From: CBFHWY01 sp965659675
GTDB taxonomy: Bacteria > Bacteroidota > Bacteroidia > Flavobacteriales_G > Salibacteraceae
Direction: 5' to 3'
Assembly: GCA_965659675.1 (NCBI GenBank)
Contig: CBFHWY010000001.1
Span: 1-64,000 of the forward strand
DNA: 64,000 bases
A program made the translations under genes and the position numbers. Below the pieces are notes generated by a model. The model ran no database searches. It was not told the origin of the DNA and was given only the letters and a program-made list of their open reading frames with translations. Positions 61,550 to 64,000 of the stretch are shown one piece after another (the first letter of the stretch is position 1; the number at the start of each line of letters is the position of its first letter).

Positions 61550-62377
61550 ATGAAAAAAATACTCTTACCAACAGATTTTTCGAAGAACGCAAGAAATGCG
61601 ATCAAGTATGCGGTGGACGTATTCGGAAAAGATTCCATTTACTACCTGGTGAATATATTCCGTGAGCCTCATGCTACATCATCATCGCTGGTTTCCATTG
61701 TAGATATTCTTCAGAAGACCAGTGAAGACTCATTGGTAAGAGAGAAGAAAAAAATGGAGGCCCTTTTCCCTAGTCTTGATCTTAATATTGAGGTGATCTC
61801 CAAATATGGAGACACTACTACGGTCATTAACAACCTTTCAGATGATAAGGATGTGGACTTTGTAGTTATGGGCACAAAAGGCGCCAGTGGAATCAAAGAA
61901 GTATTGCTGGGAAGCGTTACAGCGGATGTCATCCAAAAAGTTGTTCGACCACTTATCGCTGTGCCAGATCGCTGCTCATTTACAGGCTTTGAGAAAATGG
62001 GATTTGCAGCTGATCTTCGCGAGATTCAGAATCATGATTGCCTTGTACCTATGGTCAACTTTGCAAAGGACTTCAAGAGCGCAATAGAGATCGTAACTAT
62101 TCAGGATGAGGTGGTTTATGCAAGCGAAGAAGAGGCCCTGGTTGGCTTGGAGATCCATGACATTCTTCGCGAAGTGAAACACAGTTTTGTGAGGAGAGAG
62201 TCTGAAGATGTGATTGAAGGGATTGAGGCCTACATGCACGAAGAGAGCCCAGACCTTATGGTGCTTATTCCTAGAAAAACTAAATTCTGGGATAGGGTAT
62301 TTAAGATCAGTGTAACTAAGAAAATCGCCTTACACGCTGATGTACCCTTACTTATCCTTAGAGATACCGGAGCTTAG
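61550..62377 (+). CDS. Universal stress protein, tandem UspA domains
   Basis: A 275-residue protein with an N-terminal UspA domain (KKILLPTDFSKNARNAIKYAV; GTKGASGIKEVLLGSVTADVIQK with the GxxG nucleotide loop) and a more divergent second domain (about 145-275). It is related to the first Usp gene but not a recent duplicate. It belongs to the same plus-strand group, and its 3' end overlaps the DUF5777 gene by 30 bases. Confidence 0.92.
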   Translation: MKKILLPTDFSKNARNAIKYAVDVFGKDSIYYLVNIFREPHATSSSLVSIVDILQKTSEDSLVREKKKMEALFPSLDLNIEVISKYGDTTTVINNLSDDKDVDFVVMGTKGASGIKEVLLGSVTADVIQKVVRPLIAVPDRCSFTGFEKMGFAADLREIQNHDCLVPMVNFAKDFKSAIEIVTIQDEVVYASEEEALVGLEIHDILREVKHSFVRRESEDVIEGIEAYMHEESPDLMVLIPRKTKFWDRVFKISVTKKIALHADVPLLILRDTGA

Positions 62378-63259
62378 ATCAAAGGTTCGGGTTATGTTGA
62401 ACCCAAAGTGAATACCTCCCTGGCCCCAATTTCCAATAGTTTCAGAAATGAATCCGGTTTCAAACATAGACTGCGAGTTGGTGAATTGAAACTGAAATAC
62501 GTGACCTCCAGTCTCTATTTCTACCCCAGCAGAGATCGAATGCTGCGGTTGTTGATTGTTGATCCTTGGCGTTGCATCAGTAGAACTCACTAAAAAGTAG
62601 CCTTCACCTACCAGTGAAACCCAATCGGTGAGCTTAACACGACCACCCGTGCCAATAGCGAATATGTCGTTTTCATCATTGGCTTCAGGTACTAGATTCT
62701 TGTGAACATGAGTAGGCATGATCTGCCAGGAGATCCTTTTATTGAACTTTCTCGCGATCAGTAACTGATTCGTATAACTCATTCTCGAGCTGAAATAGTT
62801 TTCCCGGTCGGGGTTCGCCCAGCGCAAACTATTGATGTTGGCAGTACCCAAGTAGCTCATTGTAACTGGAGAACTTCCCTCTCCTGTGGCCTGGCGAAGC
62901 AGCTTTACTTTTAGAAAGCCATCGTAGTTCTTTTGATAAGTGTTCCTGCCAACACCAACGGAGATCCTATCGTTGATCCCATAATCAAGCCCTACTCTGA
63001 TGGACGCCTGATCTAGTCCAAACATATCGTAGAACCCACCATTTACCTGACCAAAACGGTGAGAGATAATAAAAAGCATATTCTTCTTAGCGGGTTGCTC
63101 AACTGTATGACCATTGATGAGTCTAGGGGCTTTAAAGGTTGCGAATGTATAGGTCTTCTCCTGAGCTGTTTCCTCTTCGAGCATCGACATCAGGTCATCC
63201 TGTGCGACAAGTGGTATCGAAAAAAGTAGGCTTACTGTAATGAGATAAAGGGCTTTCAT
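62348..63259 (-). CDS. DUF5777-family outer-membrane beta-barrel protein
   Basis: A 303-residue exported protein from the ATG at 63259 (MKALYLITVSLLFSIPLVAQ, a signal peptide); a TTG 13 codons upstream overlaps the preceding gene and is less likely. It matches the DUF5777 pattern: FATFKAPRLINGHTVEQPAKK, MLFIISHRFGQVNGG, LDYGINDRISVGVGRNTYQKNYDGFLK and alternating strands to the end. It is predicted to sit in the outer membrane. It follows two haem-protein genes, an arrangement I recall from other Bacteroidota, and may be part of an electron-transfer or oxidase-linked unit. Confidence 0.85.
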   Translation of the reverse strand: MKALYLITVSLLFSIPLVAQDDLMSMLEEETAQEKTYTFATFKAPRLINGHTVEQPAKKNMLFIISHRFGQVNGGFYDMFGLDQASIRVGLDYGINDRISVGVGRNTYQKNYDGFLKVKLLRQATGEGSSPVTMSYLGTANINSLRWANPDRENYFSSRMSYTNQLLIARKFNKRISWQIMPTHVHKNLVPEANDENDIFAIGTGGRVKLTDWVSLVGEGYFLVSSTDATPRINNQQPQHSISAGVEIETGGHVFQFQFTNSQSMFETGFISETIGNWGQGGIHFGFNITRTFDLSSGISKDK

Positions 63260-63260
63260 C

Positions 63261-63665
63261 TTAATTGTTTTTCGCGCCCTCATTGATCCAGGCTTCAATT
63301 TTGTTTATTTCACACTCTTCGAGCTGAGCGCCACCCTTTGGCATTGGAGAATAGCCCGCTTCGTGTTTAATTGCTCCAAAGAATCGCGCTTGATTATTCG
63401 CAACATAACTCGATAGATTCGCATGACCTTCAAGGCTGATTCCGGCACCGGCTACCTGTGATTGGGCGTTGCTGTGACAGCCATAACAGTTTGCACTCAA
63501 AATAAGCTCAACCTCTTCTTTATATTCCACTCGTAGTGTATCACAGGGTGCTTCAACAGGGTACAACAGCTCTTCTTTGTCGTAATAACAGGATGAAGCG
63601 GTTGAAAACACTGCAAGGCAGCTTCCCATAACAAGAATTGATTTAATTGTTCGGAGCACCATCAT
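63261..63665 (-). CDS. Exported c-type haem protein, 134 residues
   Basis: The protein begins with a signal sequence (MMVLRTIKSILVMGSCLAVF) followed by a weak lipobox ending in SSC at residue 26. A c-type haem site CYGCH lies at 60-64, and SPMPKGGAQLEEC supplies a likely axial Met. The end, EINKIEAWINEGAKNN, is typical of single-haem planctomycete-type cytochrome domains. It is probably periplasmic and an electron carrier for an unknown reaction. The start is 23 bases inside the neighbouring gene's 3' end, and its stop lies one base from the DUF5777 start. Confidence 0.88.
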   Translation of the reverse strand: MMVLRTIKSILVMGSCLAVFSTASSCYYDKEELLYPVEAPCDTLRVEYKEEVELILSANCYGCHSNAQSQVAGAGISLEGHANLSSYVANNQARFFGAIKHEAGYSPMPKGGAQLEECEINKIEAWINEGAKNN

Positions 63666-64000
63666 CTATCCATTTTAAAAATTTGTTCAATTCACAATCG
63701 GGTAAGGCGCTGCCTTGTGGCATCAAAGAAACCCCATTGATGCCTAAAATAGCGTCACGCACTTTTCCGGTATCAACATGTGATTTAAGGCTGGTATAGT
63801 CAGCTAATACAACACCTTTTTGCGCGGATGCACCAGAGTGACAGCCCTGACAGTAAGTGCTTATGATCGTACTTATGTCATTTGAGTAGCTCACAGAACT
63901 TGTATCACAAAAGTCTGGCTGACACTCGTTGTATTCAGCACCTTGAGTGATCCAATCAAAAAAGAGTTGTTTTTGAGTATTGCTCAATGGACTTCCGCTG
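63643..64000 (-). CDS. Exported c-type haem protein, C-terminal part (cut by window edge)
   Basis: The frame stays open to the window edge, reading SGSPLSNTQKQLFFDWITQG before the annotated internal codons, so the gene extends beyond the window. About 119 residues are seen, with haem motif CQGCH and a likely axial Met in SLMPQGSALPDC, then ELNKFLKWIDDGAPNN. PLSNTQKQLFFDWITQGA upstream resembles the end of a preceding haem domain, so the full protein may have two or more haem domains. It is co-transcribed with the next cytochrome and DUF5777. Confidence 0.8.
   Translation of the reverse strand, partial: SGSPLSNTQKQLFFDWITQGAEYNECQPDFCDTSSVSYSNDISTIISTYCQGCHSGASAQKGVVLADYTSLKSHVDTGKVRDAILGINGVSLMPQGSALPDCELNKFLKWIDDGAPNN

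Overview
The window reads as chromosomal DNA of a marine-type Bacteroidota bacterium, most likely from the Flavobacteriales (a Cryomorphaceae-like lineage is my guess; the family is not provable from this sequence). The evidence is: type IX secretion (T9SS) components PorZ and PorW/SprE together with five proteins carrying T9SS C-terminal sorting domains; Bacteroidota-specific families (DUF4175, DUF5777, bactofilin beside AtpZ); and -7 promoter elements of the Bacteroidota form TAnnTTTG in front of many genes. Gene density is high, most neighbours overlap by a few bases, and no integrase, transposase, rRNA or CRISPR array is visible.

Layout. 1-1300: the N-terminal part of a sensor kinase cut by the window edge, then a tRNA with anticodon CAT whose 3' end and terminator are repeated in a 117-bp tandem array. 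1306-9908: lipB and a phosphoglucose/phosphomannose isomerase, two T9SS-exported proteins (a double PQQ-dehydrogenase-like propeller and an Ig-like repeat protein), a MORN lipoprotein and an Omp28-type exported protein. 9929-14114: dnaG (lacking the usual zinc ligands), an MscS channel, a secreted EEP-fold hydrolase and rpiB. 14492-22364: a large MORN-repeat protein, an AlkB-like dioxygenase, a lipid-linked-sugar flippase, dut, a DUF547 lipoprotein, recO and porZ. 22445-28699: tRNA-Arg, then mnmG bracketed by two parS-like palindromes, ybeY, an RsbW-like ATPase and a DUF4175 protein in one tightly packed minus-strand operon. 28827-30799: gltX, folB, tRNA-Cys. 30800-33736: a palindrome-rich spacer and two exported proteins in DNA that looks more AT-rich than its surroundings. 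33967-38115: two membrane proteins, AtpZ, bactofilin and PorW. 38235-42723: a LytM peptidase, rnhA, an M1 aminopeptidase and a biotin carrier protein. 42756-48456: the sufABCDS iron-sulfur operon plus a HAD hydrolase. 48493-54846: a cytochrome/FG-GAP lipoprotein, an outer-membrane barrel, a small lipoprotein, methylmalonyl-CoA epimerase, a methyltransferase, a flavin oxidoreductase and a serine hydrolase. 54940-62377: a regulatory and metabolic block made of a PAS histidine kinase, a receiver-Crp fusion regulator, phosphofructokinase, two unknown conserved-looking proteins, an atypical lactate/malate dehydrogenase and two universal stress proteins. 62348-64000: a DUF5777 barrel with two c-type haem lipoprotein-like proteins, the last cut by the window edge.

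How the parts fit. Housekeeping functions (lipoylation, sugar phosphate metabolism, replication priming, tRNA charging and modification, Fe-S assembly, recombination) alternate with envelope and secretion functions. PorZ and PorW would act in export or surface attachment of the sorting-domain proteins encoded in the same window. The 54.9-62.4 kb block looks like a coherent stress or redox module: a two-component pair whose regulator carries a Crp-type DNA-binding domain, followed by glycolytic and NAD-dependent dehydrogenase genes and Usp proteins. It is the best candidate here for an incompletely described system.
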